DNA of 64,000 nucleotides from NCBI RefSeq assembly GCF_000758525.1, contig NZ_CP009241.1, forward strand, positions 868,001 through 932,000. Direction: 5' to 3'. Shown in pieces: positions 55,270 through 63,528 of the stretch; the first letter of the stretch is position 1, and the number at the start of each line of letters is the position of its first letter. The notes under the pieces were generated by a model. That model saw only the letters and a program-made list of their open reading frames with translations, had not been told where the DNA came from and did no database searches. Position numbers and translations under genes: made by a program. This DNA is from Paenibacillus sp. FSL H7-0357. Lineage in GTDB: Bacteria; Bacillota; Bacilli; Paenibacillales; Paenibacillaceae.

Positions 55270-56163
55270 CTAAGCAGCCAGCGCGTGCCGATACTCGATC
55301 GGCGCGCGCTGTTTGAGTTTCGCCTGGAAACGTTGGTAATTATAAAAGTAGATATACTCCTCGACGGCTTGATGAATCTCTGCTTCTGACTTAAACTGGT
55401 GAAGGTACAACTTTTCTGTCTTCAGATGCGAAAAGAAGGATTCGATGCAGGCGTTATCTAGGCAGGTTGCTTTGCGAGAGTGGCTGCCCTTGACGCTGAA
55501 TGCCTCTAATCGTGTGTTGTACGCCTGAGACGTGTATTGGAAGCCTTGGTCCGAATGGAGTACGGCTTCAGACACGTCTCTTTTTCGTGTCCACTGTTCA
55601 ACTGTATCCAGGACGAGTTTTACGTCGTTTCGCTCTGAGATCTGCCAGGCCACAATTTCATTGTTAAACAGGTCCTGAATGGCGGACAGATAATAAAAGC
55701 GCGTGCCGTCTGAGATATACGTAATGTCGGTTACCAGCTTCTGTTGAGGAGCTGTCGCATGAAACTGGCGCTTTAATCGGTTAGGATAGACCACGGAAGG
55801 AGCATAGCTCGAGCGATTCCTTTTCTTTCGAATGACCGACTGGATCGACAGTTCTTTCATGAGCCGCCACACCTTCTTGTGGTTGACGAGGTAGCCGGCC
55901 TCCCACAGGGCTGTTCGCATTCGAGGATATCCAAAATAGGGATGGGCTAAGTGAACGGCCACCATATGCTCTTTAATTGCGTGCTCCTGCGCATGGGCTT
56001 CAATCCGCTGAGCCTGTGTACCTCGCCACTTGTAGTAGTTTGCTCGAGATACACCTGCAATAGCTAATAGGCGGGTAACGCCATGCTGGTCACGTAGCTC
56101 TTCGATTACGGCGTATTTGTCTTGTAGCCCGAACTTCGCTCCGTTAACAGATTTGGATACCGC
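55270..56163 (-). CDS. IS3-family transposase OrfB (made by -1 frameshift)
   Basis: About 298 codons of the -1 frame, entered from orfA at the slippery run near 56163-56169. The first part holds the HTH_21-like ELRDQHGVTRLLAIAGVSRAN and HPYFGYPRMRTALWEAGYLVN; an internal ATG at 55965 is too late to give a full enzyme. The DDE catalytic triad of the rve domain is complete: D in LVTDITYISDGTRFYYL, D in VLHSDQGFQYTS, E in CLDNACIESFFSHLKTE. The OrfAB fusion is the transposase. Confidence 0.9.
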   Translation of the reverse strand, partial: AVSKSVNGAKFGLQDKYAVIEELRDQHGVTRLLAIAGVSRANYYKWRGTQAQRIEAHAQEHAIKEHMVAVHLAHPYFGYPRMRTALWEAGYLVNHKKVWRLMKELSIQSVIRKKRNRSSYAPSVVYPNRLKRQFHATAPQQKLVTDITYISDGTRFYYLSAIQDLFNNEIVAWQISERNDVKLVLDTVEQWTRKRDVSEAVLHSDQGFQYTSQAYNTRLEAFSVKGSHSRKATCLDNACIESFFSHLKTEKLYLHQFKSEAEIHQAVEEYIYFYNYQRFQAKLKQRAPIEYRHALAA

Positions 56164-56447
56164 TTTTTTAAGTAATCCACCTGTGCCTTCAAGTAATCTC
56201 GTTCTTCTTCGATACTGGCAAATGTAGTACGAGGACGTCCTTTCAAAGGGTTTGTTGTACCCTTACGTGTATCAAATGGCTCTCCAATCCGATATTTCTT
56301 TACCCATACTTTAAGCTGGGTACAACTCGCAATCCCCAACCTTTCTGCGACTACCTTGTAGCTCTCTACTCCTTTAAGATAGGTTTGAATAGCCTCTACC
56401 TTGAATTCCTCTGAGTACGATTGAAATACTTGTCCCTTTTTCGCCAT
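56106..56447 (-). CDS. IS3-family transposase OrfA
   Basis: 113 aa from the ATG at 56447, with GGAGGGGG nine bases upstream. Helix-turn-helix of the family: SEEFKVEAIQTYLKGVESYKVVAERLGIASCTQLKVWVKKY, then a leucine-zipper-like YLKAQVDYLKKRYPNLL. The run AAAAAAG at 56163-56169 (minus strand) near its end is the -1 slippage signal that leads into OrfB. Alone, OrfA binds the ends and regulates transposition. Confidence 0.9.
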   Translation of the reverse strand: MAKKGQVFQSYSEEFKVEAIQTYLKGVESYKVVAERLGIASCTQLKVWVKKYRIGEPFDTRKGTTNPLKGRPRTTFASIEEERDYLKAQVDYLKKRYPNLLTERSSGYKTNTP

Positions 56448-56647
56448 ACAAAAACCCCCTCCAAGTTCACTCATTTCCTCATGTTAACACAGGAGGTTTT
56501 TTACGAGTGTCTACTTGAAGGGGATAATACCAATATGCAAGGCTTTTTTTGTGCTGTGTGCTCAAGAGTCATGCAGCAGCTACAGTCTAGTGAAATTAGG
56601 AAAGTTAGAGTGGGACAATACTATACATAATAAGTTCCAATAAACCG

Positions 56648-56662
56648 ATTATAAGTTATAAT
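56648..56662. promoter_or_regulatory. 7-1-7 palindrome over a -10-like box
   Basis: ATTATAA (56648-56654), G, TTATAAT (56656-56662) is a perfect 7-1-7 inverted repeat, the geometry of Fur-family boxes although in the opposite arm order from the PerR consensus. TATAAT inside it may be the -10 of the DUF2569 gene 47 bases downstream. Confidence 0.35.
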
Positions 56663-56708
56663 TGCCCATTTTTTCATGGGATAGTAATAAAGTTGAAGGG
56701 ACGTAGTA

Positions 56709-57236
56709 ATGGTGGATTCGAAATTCAATTTAGATGCATTATCGGGCAGTTCTATTTCAAACGATACAGAGATACATAAAGCGTATGGGCATCAAGGTTT
56801 TGGGGGCTGGCTCATTTTTTTTCAAATCAGCATTTGGCTGGGATTCATACTAGTGATATTTAAATTTTCAAAGGATTTAGTTTTGGATGAATTTTCATCA
56901 ATAATGAAAGTAACAGAGAAAAGCTGGGAGTTATCGCCAGAATATGTTTTTTCTCATTGGCTTGCATATTTGCAAAATCCTTTTTTCATTGTGCTGCTGC
57001 TCGTCATAATATTTTTGTTTTATTTTAAGAAGAAACAGACCATTCATTGGGTTAGAGGATACCTGATCGTAATATCACTGATTTCGATTGCAAATTGTTG
57101 GTTAAGTTATTATTCGGGCAATTATTATATAGGTGAGCCTTTAATTATGGTGACGATCGTTTCTGTAATAAAAAATCTAATCTGGACTGCTTACTTTACT
57201 TTATCTGAAAGAGTTGAGAATACATTTGATCAATAG
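56709..57236 (+). CDS. DUF2569-like membrane protein
   Basis: 175 aa, AAGGGACG upstream. Four membrane spans: GWLIFFQISIWLGFILVI, NPFFIVLLLVIIFLFYF, VRGYLIVISLISIANCWL and LIMVTIVSVIKNLIWTAYF. The GxGGWLI start of the first span and the NLIWTxYFxxSxRV end are typical of DUF2569 proteins, whose function is unknown. Base composition is AT-rich compared with neighbours, so it may have been acquired. Confidence 0.75.
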   Translation: MVDSKFNLDALSGSSISNDTEIHKAYGHQGFGGWLIFFQISIWLGFILVIFKFSKDLVLDEFSSIMKVTEKSWELSPEYVFSHWLAYLQNPFFIVLLLVIIFLFYFKKKQTIHWVRGYLIVISLISIANCWLSYYSGNYYIGEPLIMVTIVSVIKNLIWTAYFTLSERVENTFDQ

Positions 57237-57279
57237 CTAATCGCAAAGGGAAAGCAAACTAATTAATAGTAGCTTGACG

Positions 57280-57314
57280 AACACGTTGGGAGATAGTTCC
57301 TTCGTGTTTTTTTG
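57280..57314 (+). terminator. Terminator after the DUF2569 gene
   Basis: AACACG (57280-57285) pairs with CGTGTT (57303-57308) and T7 follows; the 17-base loop has a small inner GGA/TCC pair. Confidence 0.65.
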
Positions 57315-57420
57315 TCTGCCGGAAAGTGTGTTTCGTGACAGCCAGCGGGTCTGTGAAGCTGGTATATTAGATTTACGATATCGGGCTTCAATGATCAGGA
57401 AGTATTAAGGAGCAACTCAA

Positions 57421-58374
57421 ATGAAAGATAAAGTAATTCGAATCTTCAGAATTATTAATGCGATTCAATCTAATCCTGGTATTACGGCGACAGATTTGGC
57501 TTTCAGATGTGATGTGAACGTTAGAACGATCTACAGGGATCTTGAGATCATCAGCCATTTTGCGCCCGTTACGAATGAGGGTAGAGGCACTGGCTATAAG
57601 TTTCTTGGTAAGTTCTTTCTCTATCCGCTTGATTTTTCCGAGCAGGAAGCGTTGGCATTCTCTCTTTTACCTTCTGTACTCAATGAGGACAAAATCCCTC
57701 CGGGTTTCCATACAGCTTATGACAAAGTAATGGGTACACATATGAAGGAGAAATCCAGGCAGAATGGGATTCTGGAGAACATTGCCGACATCATTCAGAT
57801 GGGCACACCCGCCTATCGTAAAGAAAGCCGGAATTTTCTCCAGCCGATTATAGGGGCGATTGTGGAGCAGCGGCGGATCCGAGCTGTATATCACTCGCAG
57901 TCGCGCGATGCGACAACGGAACGTGAGATCGATCCCTATTATTTGATTCCGCGTGATCAGCGCTTTTACCTCATTGGGTATTGCCACCTTAAAAAGGCCA
58001 TCCGAACCTTCAGAATCAGCCGTTTTCTGGACGTGGAGGTAATGGAGGCGAGCTTCGACAAGGGGAACTTCAATATTAAGAAATATTTGAAAAATACATG
58101 GTCCATTGACCGCGGCAATAAAAACATAAAGTTCAAGGTGCGGTTCCAGCCGGAGATTGCCCGCTATATTAAGGAAGAGGAACTGTTTGTTCATCCGCGG
58201 ATGAGCGATGAGCCGGATGGCAGTCTGCTGTTCGAAGTGACTGTGAACAATGAAAAAGAATTCATGAAATGGATATTGCAATACGGGCCAAATGCCGAAA
58301 TCCTGGAGCCGACATCGGCCAGAGTGGAGCTAAAGCACCGGCTGGAGCATTGGATGAGTATTTATAAGGAATAG
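57421..58374 (+). CDS. YafY/WYL-domain transcriptional regulator
   Basis: 317 aa. N-terminal HTH_11: IFRIINAIQSNPGITATDLAFRCDVNVRTIYRDLEIIS. The WYL domain (residues ~145-235) begins RIRAVYHSQSRDATTEREIDPYYLIPRDQRFYLIGYCHLKKAIRTFRISRF, and a WCX-like C-terminus (FKVRFQPEIARYI, FMKWILQYGPNAEIL) follows. WYL proteins sense ligands such as nucleotides or single-stranded DNA; many activate or repress neighbouring genes. The target is unclear here because the neighbours face away. Confidence 0.9.
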   Translation: MKDKVIRIFRIINAIQSNPGITATDLAFRCDVNVRTIYRDLEIISHFAPVTNEGRGTGYKFLGKFFLYPLDFSEQEALAFSLLPSVLNEDKIPPGFHTAYDKVMGTHMKEKSRQNGILENIADIIQMGTPAYRKESRNFLQPIIGAIVEQRRIRAVYHSQSRDATTEREIDPYYLIPRDQRFYLIGYCHLKKAIRTFRISRFLDVEVMEASFDKGNFNIKKYLKNTWSIDRGNKNIKFKVRFQPEIARYIKEEELFVHPRMSDEPDGSLLFEVTVNNEKEFMKWILQYGPNAEILEPTSARVELKHRLEHWMSIYKE

Positions 58375-58429
58375 GAGTAAAGTATCCTCTTGATCCTGAT
58401 CTAAACACCGTCATTTTTAGGGCAACAAG

Positions 58430-58458
58430 AAACCCCGAATCCTCAAGGTCCGGGGTTT
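58430..58458. terminator. Bidirectional terminator between WYL regulator and catalase genes
   Basis: AAACCCCG (58430-58437) pairs with CGGGGTTT (58451-58458) with a 13-base loop, followed by T on the plus strand and preceded by A on the left, as needed for both convergent genes. Confidence 0.75.
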
Positions 58459-58468
58459 TGCATATGAT

Positions 58469-59926
58469 TTATTCAGCTAGAGGTACAGGCAATCCCAGAC
58501 CTTCGGCGATGCGCTGACCGAATTCAGGATCGGCTTTGTAAAAGTGGCCGATCTGGCGGATTTTGATCTCATCAAACTCGACAGGAGTCATGGCACCGAC
58601 AATATTGCGGACAAGACGCGCACTTTCCTCTTCGCTCAGCAGCCGGTAGAGGTCGCCTGCTTGTGTATAATGATCATCGTGATCATAAGGGACACTGTCT
58701 GCCTGACCGGAAACGTTGTATGGAGCTGGTTTATGCTGCGGAGATTCCGTTGCTCCGCCGAAGCTGTTAGGTTCATAATAGACAGAGCTGCCGCCGTTGC
58801 TGCCAGAGTTCATTGCACCGTCACGCTGATTGTTGTTGACCTCGGCAATAGGCCGGTTGATCGGCAATTGGTTATGATTCGCACCTACCCGGTAGCGGTG
58901 GGCATCGGCATAGGCGAATAGGCGGCCTTGCAGCATTTTGTCGGGGGATGCTTCAATGCCCGGAACAAAAGAACCAGGAGAGAAGGTAGCCTGCTCTACT
59001 TCTGCGAAATAATTTTCCGGATTGCGGTCCAGGACCATACGGCCAACCTCAATTAATGGATATTCCTTCTGCGACCATACCTTGGTCACATCGAATGGGT
59101 CGAAACGGTACGTGTCGGCATCCTCTACAGGCATAATCTGCACATGCAGTCTCCATGCCGGGAAATCTCCTTTATCAATTGCGTTGAACAAATCCTCTGT
59201 ATGATAATCCGGGTTCTCCCCGGCAATTTGTGCCGCCAGATTTACATCAAGATTTCTTACGCCCTGTTCAGTTTTGAAATGGTATTTCACCCAGACAGCC
59301 TTGCCTTCGGCATTCACCCATTTGAAGGTGTGGCTGCCGAACCCGTGCATATGACGGAGTGTAGCCGGGATGCCGCGGTCGGACATAAGAATGGTTACCT
59401 GATGCAGGGATTCAGGAGATAGAGACCAGAAATCCCAAACAGCATTCGGATTCTTCAAATGAGTCTGCGGGTGACGTTTCTGGGTATGGATGAAATCCGG
59501 GAATTTGATCGCATCGCGAATGAAGAAGACCGGTGTATTGTTGCCGACGAGATCATAATTTCCTTCTTCCGTGTAGAACTTTACTGCAAACCCGCGTGGA
59601 TCGCGGACCGTGTCGGAAGAGCCCAGCTCTCCGGCAACGGTGGAAAAACGAATGAACATTGGCGTGCGTTTGCCGACTTCGGACAGGAATGCTGCCTTGG
59701 TATATTGTGACAAATCCTGAGTGACTTCAAAATATCCATGAGCACCGGCTCCTTTAGCGTGGACAACACGTTCAGGAACACGCTCCCTGTTAAAGTGGGC
59801 CAATTTCTCCAGCAGATGAACATCCTGCAGCAAGGTAGGTCCACGGGAGCCTGCGGTCATTGAGTTCTGGTTGTCTCCGACAGGAGCACCCCAGCTTGTT
59901 GTAAGTTTGTTATTGCTCTGACTCAT
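58469..59926 (-). CDS. katA: Heme catalase, clade 3 type
   Basis: 485 aa from the ATG at 59926 (GAGGTGATT upstream; the longer frame is an AT-rich artefact). Splits hydrogen peroxide to water and oxygen. The distal His/Asn region is [15 protein letters not shown] and [20 protein letters not shown]; the family signature [30 protein letters not shown] is intact; the proximal heme Tyr lies in [25 protein letters not shown]. Length suits small-subunit monofunctional catalases. The region upstream is AT-rich with a TATACT -10-like box on the minus strand; PerR control is common for such genes but no convincing Per box was found. Confidence 0.96.
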   Translation of the reverse strand: MSQSNNKLTTSWGAPVGDNQNSMTAGSRGPTLLQDVHLLEKLAHFNRERVPERVVHAKGAGAHGYFEVTQDLSQYTKAAFLSEVGKRTPMFIRFSTVAGELGSSDTVRDPRGFAVKFYTEEGNYDLVGNNTPVFFIRDAIKFPDFIHTQKRHPQTHLKNPNAVWDFWSLSPESLHQVTILMSDRGIPATLRHMHGFGSHTFKWVNAEGKAVWVKYHFKTEQGVRNLDVNLAAQIAGENPDYHTEDLFNAIDKGDFPAWRLHVQIMPVEDADTYRFDPFDVTKVWSQKEYPLIEVGRMVLDRNPENYFAEVEQATFSPGSFVPGIEASPDKMLQGRLFAYADAHRYRVGANHNQLPINRPIAEVNNNQRDGAMNSGSNGGSSVYYEPNSFGGATESPQHKPAPYNVSGQADSVPYDHDDHYTQAGDLYRLLSEEESARLVRNIVGAMTPVEFDEIKIRQIGHFYKADPEFGQRIAEGLGLPVPLAE

Positions 59927-60360
59927 GAATACAATCACCTCGTAATAAGATTTGATTTTAGATTTAGTATAAGTTCTATAATAACAAATAAAACGGGAAA
60001 AGCAATTCTTTTTTATAATGATTTTAATTAACAATATGCGGAAATGGGTTGAATCATGATAATGGGAAAAGAGGCACGTCCGATGAGGGAAGCTCGAGTT
60101 GTAATCACCTAAGTTAATAAGGATGTGGTAAAGGATATTCATGAATGTTGTTGAAAGTAAGGGGAATTCATTGCAGGAATGGGGAGGAAGCGAGATTGGA
60201 GAAGCGCAGTATCATACGCTTCATTAATGCAATCATCTTAAAGAAGACCGCATACAAATAACTCCCATCCGCAGCAGCGGACGGGAGCAGGGTAAAAGCA
60301 GGATAGGCTAAGGCGTCAGAGAAGCAATATACTAAAGATTGACGCTGAAAAATACGCTGC
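59927..60360. other. Catalase upstream region and phosphorylase terminator
   Basis: No gene. On the minus strand CTCCCGTCCGC (60287-60277) pairs with GCGGATGGGAG (60272-60262), one G-U pair, loop TGCT, followed by TTATTTGT: a probable terminator for the phosphorylase gene. The rest holds the catalase promoter region. Confidence 0.6.
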
Positions 60361-61977
60361 TTAGCCTTTGATATACATTCTGCTGTAATATTCATCCAGC
60401 ATACGTTTGCTCGCGAATTCAACACGAGTGGTCTCGATACTCTTGCGCATCATTTGTACCCATTTCTCCCGGTTGTCATAGAAGGTAGGGAGCACGCGGT
60501 TCAAGAGGGTGTCGTAAAGCGCGTCGCTGTCATGCTTGTCGAGCACTTCGAAATCGGTGGTCTCGAAGCCGTCGCCAATCTGCCAGCCATTCTCGCCGTC
60601 AATGCAGGCTTCCGGCCACCAGCCATCCAGAATCGAGCAGTTGAGGACGCCGTTCATAGCCGCTTTCATTCCGGAGGTGCCGCTGGCTTCCAGCGGTCTG
60701 CGCGGATTGTTGAGCCAGATGTCGGAGCCGCGGGTCAGCTGTGCCCCAATGGTCATATCGTAGTTTTCCAGGAAAACGACACTTTTCGGATATTTTTTCA
60801 TCATCGCCACGAGATTGCTGACGATTTTTTTGCCGTTGTCATCCAACGGATGGGCTTTGCCGGAGAAGACGATTTGGATTTTTCCGTCCCTCAGGTAAGG
60901 CTCAATGACTTCCGGCTGGGAGAAAATCAGGTCGCTGCGTTTGTAAGGAGCGGCGCGGCGGGAGAAGCCGATAAGCAGATTGTCCGCATTCAGGGCGATG
61001 CCGGAGCGTTCCTCGATGAACCCGACCAGCTCATTTTTAATTTCTTTATGCGTGGCCCAAAGATCCCCGTTCTCCTCAAAGGTGCGGGTAATCCGTTCGT
61101 CCACCCAGGTAGGGGTATGAATGGCATTAGTAATGCCGATGATCTCCGATCTGCCGGCAACTTCCTTCCACATTTTGTTCGCAGTATCAGCGTGAAGCTG
61201 GGCCACTGCATTGGAAATGCGCGACAACCGCAGACCGGCTACGGTCATATTGAAAGGATCTCCACCGATACGTTCCATTTGATCGCGGGTTAAGCCATTG
61301 AATGCGCCCATATACTCGAGGCGGTCGAGCGGATGCGTTTCATTGCCTTCCTTGATGGGTGTATGGGTAGTGAATACAACTTCTTCCCGGGTAGCTTTCC
61401 AGGCTTCCTCAAAGGTACTGCCGCCGGACATTTTTTCACGGATCAGCTCGATGGCGGCCAGTGCCGCATGTCCTTCATTGAAGTGATAGACATCAATCGG
61501 AATTTGCAGTGCACGCATTGCTTTAACGCCGCCAATCCCAAGAACGATTTCCTGAGCGATCCGTTCTTCGCCGAACCAGCCGTACAGTTGGCCTGTAATC
61601 CAGGCATCGCTGTTCTCGGGAATATCCGTGTCCAGCAGGTACAGCGGGTTGTTGCCAAACTGCTCAGTCTTCCACACTTTACAGACAACATCGATTTTTC
61701 TAACTTTAACCGTTACTTTAACCCCTGTATCTTCAAGGAAATCATAAACATAGTTGTGATAGGAGTCATACGGATTGCCGTGGGCATCAATCTTTTGATC
61801 CGTGTACCCTTGCTTCCACTTCAGCCCGATTGGAATGATAGGAGCGTTGATATCCTTCGCGCCCTTGATGTAATCTCCGGCCAGGATGCCCAGGCCTCCG
61901 GCGTACATTTTGAAATCGGAATGCAGGCCATACTCCATGCTGAAATAAGCAACTGACGGTAATTGGTTCTCGTTCAC
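60361..61977 (-). CDS. glgP: Alpha-glucan (glycogen/maltodextrin) phosphorylase, GT35 short form
   Basis: 538 aa from a GTG with AGGAGG nine bases upstream. Releases glucose-1-phosphate from alpha-1,4-glucans using pyridoxal phosphate. Landmarks: VAYFSMEYGLHSDFKMYAGGLGILAGDY, HFNEGHAALAAIELIR, FSRRAAPYKRSDLI, and the PLP-lysine region LEASGTSGMKAAMNGVLNCSILDGWW. It lacks the N-terminal domain of glycogen phosphorylase, like the shorter phosphorylases of thermophiles and many Firmicutes. Two cre sites upstream suggest catabolite repression. It stands alone, outside a glg cluster. Confidence 0.92.
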   Translation of the reverse strand: MNENQLPSVAYFSMEYGLHSDFKMYAGGLGILAGDYIKGAKDINAPIIPIGLKWKQGYTDQKIDAHGNPYDSYHNYVYDFLEDTGVKVTVKVRKIDVVCKVWKTEQFGNNPLYLLDTDIPENSDAWITGQLYGWFGEERIAQEIVLGIGGVKAMRALQIPIDVYHFNEGHAALAAIELIREKMSGGSTFEEAWKATREEVVFTTHTPIKEGNETHPLDRLEYMGAFNGLTRDQMERIGGDPFNMTVAGLRLSRISNAVAQLHADTANKMWKEVAGRSEIIGITNAIHTPTWVDERITRTFEENGDLWATHKEIKNELVGFIEERSGIALNADNLLIGFSRRAAPYKRSDLIFSQPEVIEPYLRDGKIQIVFSGKAHPLDDNGKKIVSNLVAMMKKYPKSVVFLENYDMTIGAQLTRGSDIWLNNPRRPLEASGTSGMKAAMNGVLNCSILDGWWPEACIDGENGWQIGDGFETTDFEVLDKHDSDALYDTLLNRVLPTFYDNREKWVQMMRKSIETTRVEFASKRMLDEYYSRMYIKG

Positions 61978-62039
61978 TTGATAAGCCTCCTAATACGAAT
62001 TAGATTATAATCTGGTATTGCTGTAGGCTCAATCTAAGG

Positions 62040-62053
62040 TGCAAACGTTTGCT
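62040..62053 (-). promoter_or_regulatory. cre-like CcpA site 1
   Basis: TGCAAACGTTTGCT contains the perfect palindrome GCAAACGTTTGC and fits the cre consensus TGNAANCGNWNNCW. It lies 63 bases upstream of the phosphorylase start. Confidence 0.7.
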
Positions 62054-62073
62054 CAAAATGATGTAGTCTTCCC

Positions 62074-62087
62074 TGGAAGCGATTGCA
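62074..62087 (-). promoter_or_regulatory. cre-like CcpA site 2
   Basis: TGGAAGCGATTGCA matches the classical cre consensus TGNAANCGNTNNCA at every fixed position. It is 34 bp from site 1. A possible extended -10 (TGCTAGAAT on the minus strand, 62093-62098) lies just upstream, so bound CcpA would act as a roadblock. Confidence 0.75.
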
Positions 62088-62165
62088 CACCTATTCTAGC
62101 ACACTTGCAGTCAAAAAGCATAACGAAGTTTTTGTGAAGAACAAACATAAGGATTCAAGAAAAAA

Positions 62166-62315
62166 CTATATAGATTGAACTTGAGAATTTGAGATAAAGG
62201 AAAGGAGCAACGAAGGGGGATTTGGGAACTGTAGGAGCGACAGCAACCGGAAGTCTAAATATTCACCGTAGTTGCGACTGATCCTGTACTCTAACCACAA
62301 GTTCAATCTATATAA
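62166..62315 (+). repeat. MITE-like repeat, copy C
   Basis: 150 bp with terminal inverted repeats CTATATAGATTGAACTT (from 62166) and AAGTTCAATCTATATA (ending ~62314). Interior blocks AGGAAAGGAGCAACGA, GGGGGATTT, AACTG-AGGAGCGACAGC and GTTGCGACTGATCCTGTACT match copy A (reverse) almost exactly. No coding capacity. Confidence 0.82.
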
Positions 62316-62350
62316 ACAGAAAAGTTTGATAAAGATGGCTTCAGGCCATA

Positions 62351-62504
62351 AGATAAGGAAGGGACAATATCACCCTTTGAAGTGATTGCTGCTGCTGAAG
62401 CGGGCTATATGGATGTGAGAGTGACAGTTCAGCATGGTTCCGGCCGGAAGGATATTCAGGTTCTATACCGAAAGCGGACAAATTATGGCCGCAGCGGCTT
62501 AAGA
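62351..62504 (+). pseudogene. Possible C-terminal gene fragment next to MITE copy C
   Basis: A frame without a convincing start reads DKEGTISPFEVIAAAEAGYM then DVRVTVQHGSGRKDIQVLYR and stops at 62504. It looks protein-like, but I do not recognise it. It begins 36 bases beyond the repeat, as if an older gene lost its 5' part there. Confidence 0.3.
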
Positions 62505-62558
62505 TAAGTATAGGTTGTAAACCCCGATTGTTCAAAATAACTAATGGTGGTGTAAAGC

Positions 62559-63485
62559 TTGAGTATAGTGGTGATCGGAAGTTTGAATATGGATATGGTG
62601 GTACGCACCTGCCGGGCCCCTGAAGCCGGGGAGACTTTGTTTGGACAAGGCTTCGCCTTGTCACCGGGAGGAAAAGGCGCCAATCAGGCAGTAGCCGCAG
62701 CGCGTCTTGGTGCCGAGGTAGCCATGATCGGAAGTGTCGGCCGGGATGCTTTTGGCAGTGAGCTGCTGGAGATTATGCGGCAGGAGCATATTGATGTCCG
62801 GCATATTGCCCAGAGTAACTCGCAGGCTACCGGCGTCGCGTCAATTGTGGTCGATGGAGAAGGGGAGAACCGGATTATTGTTGTGCCGGGAGCGAATATT
62901 GAACTTGGTCCAGCGGATATTGAGGCGCTTGAGCACGTAATCAGCGGAGCTGAAATGATCGTGATGCAGCTGGAGACGGATCTTCCGATGTGTGAACAGG
63001 CGGCTTCCATTGCGCAGCGCCACGGCATTCCGGTCATTCTGAATCCGGCTCCGGCCAGAGAGCTTAGCCAGGAAATGTTGAGAAATGTGACATATCTGAC
63101 CCCGAACGAAACCGAAGCGGGAATCCTGTCCGGCATTGAAGTAAACAATACGGAGACGGCTGAGCAGGCGGCGCTTATTTTGCTGGGGAAAGGGGTACGG
63201 AACGTCATTGTCACTCTGGGTTCCAAGGGGGCGCTGATCGTGACTGAATCCGGCAACGCGCAGCATATTGCCGGATTCCCGGTACAGGCGGTCGATACGG
63301 TTGCGGCAGGCGATTCCTTTAACGGGGCGCTGGCTTACCAACTGACCCGCGGTGTGGCCTTGGAAGAAGCGGTGAGGTTCGCCAATGCAGTTGGTGCGCT
63401 GGCTGTAGGCAAAGAAGGGGCAATTCCGTCGCTGCCGAAGCTGCCGGAGGTCGAGCAGTTCCTGAAAGAAACAGCTGAACGGTAA
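62559..63485 (+). CDS. rbsK: Ribokinase (PfkB family)
   Basis: 308 aa from a TTG with GGTGGT eight bases upstream. Phosphorylates ribose to ribose-5-phosphate. PfkB signatures: MSIVVIGSLNMDMVVRTCRAPEAGET, first motif GGKGANQAVAAARLGA, NPAPARELSQEMLRNVTYLTPNETEA, and the second motif DTVAAGDSFNGALAYQLTRG with the catalytic Asp and anion hole. The monovalent-ion region FANAVGALAVGKEGAIPSLP fits ribokinase proper. No other rbs genes are in the window; aroD follows 43 bases later, so this is an isolated kinase gene. Confidence 0.94.
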   Translation: MSIVVIGSLNMDMVVRTCRAPEAGETLFGQGFALSPGGKGANQAVAAARLGAEVAMIGSVGRDAFGSELLEIMRQEHIDVRHIAQSNSQATGVASIVVDGEGENRIIVVPGANIELGPADIEALEHVISGAEMIVMQLETDLPMCEQAASIAQRHGIPVILNPAPARELSQEMLRNVTYLTPNETEAGILSGIEVNNTETAEQAALILLGKGVRNVIVTLGSKGALIVTESGNAQHIAGFPVQAVDTVAAGDSFNGALAYQLTRGVALEEAVRFANAVGALAVGKEGAIPSLPKLPEVEQFLKETAER

Positions 63486-63528
63486 GCCGGGGATAGATAT
63501 AGATCGGATAGATGAGGAGCTGAAGTAA

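Larger units (their letters stand above)
55233..56532 (-). mobile_element. IS3-family insertion sequence (IS150-like)
   Basis: 1300 bp. The ends TGGTCATACCCCTGTCAAG (from 55233) and TGGTATTATCCCCTTCAAG (minus strand, from 56532) are imperfect ~36-bp inverted repeats, and ATA flanks both sides (55230-55232, 56533-56535), a 3-bp target duplication. It carries overlapping orfA and orfB in the -1 arrangement of the family. Both frames look intact, so the element may be active. Its genes run toward the tRNA array. Confidence 0.92.
55213..56553 (+). terminator. tRNA-array terminator split by an IS insertion
   Basis: CACAAAAAAAGCCT (55213-55226) and its exact complement AGGCTTTTTTTGTG (56540-56553) now lie 1.3 kb apart. 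Joined by removing the element and one copy of the target duplication, they give a 14-bp stem with a 10-base loop, the terminator expected after tRNA-Gly(TCC). The insertion thus occupies the loop. Confidence 0.85.

Noticed and set aside
59940..60000. PerR box upstream of catalase
   Set aside because: The AT-rich sequence gives only poor matches to the 7-1-7 Per consensus, so no site was annotated.
60454..61293. 279-codon plus-strand frame opposite the phosphorylase gene
   Set aside because: The minus-strand frame has complete GT35 motifs and an RBS; this is its antisense shadow.
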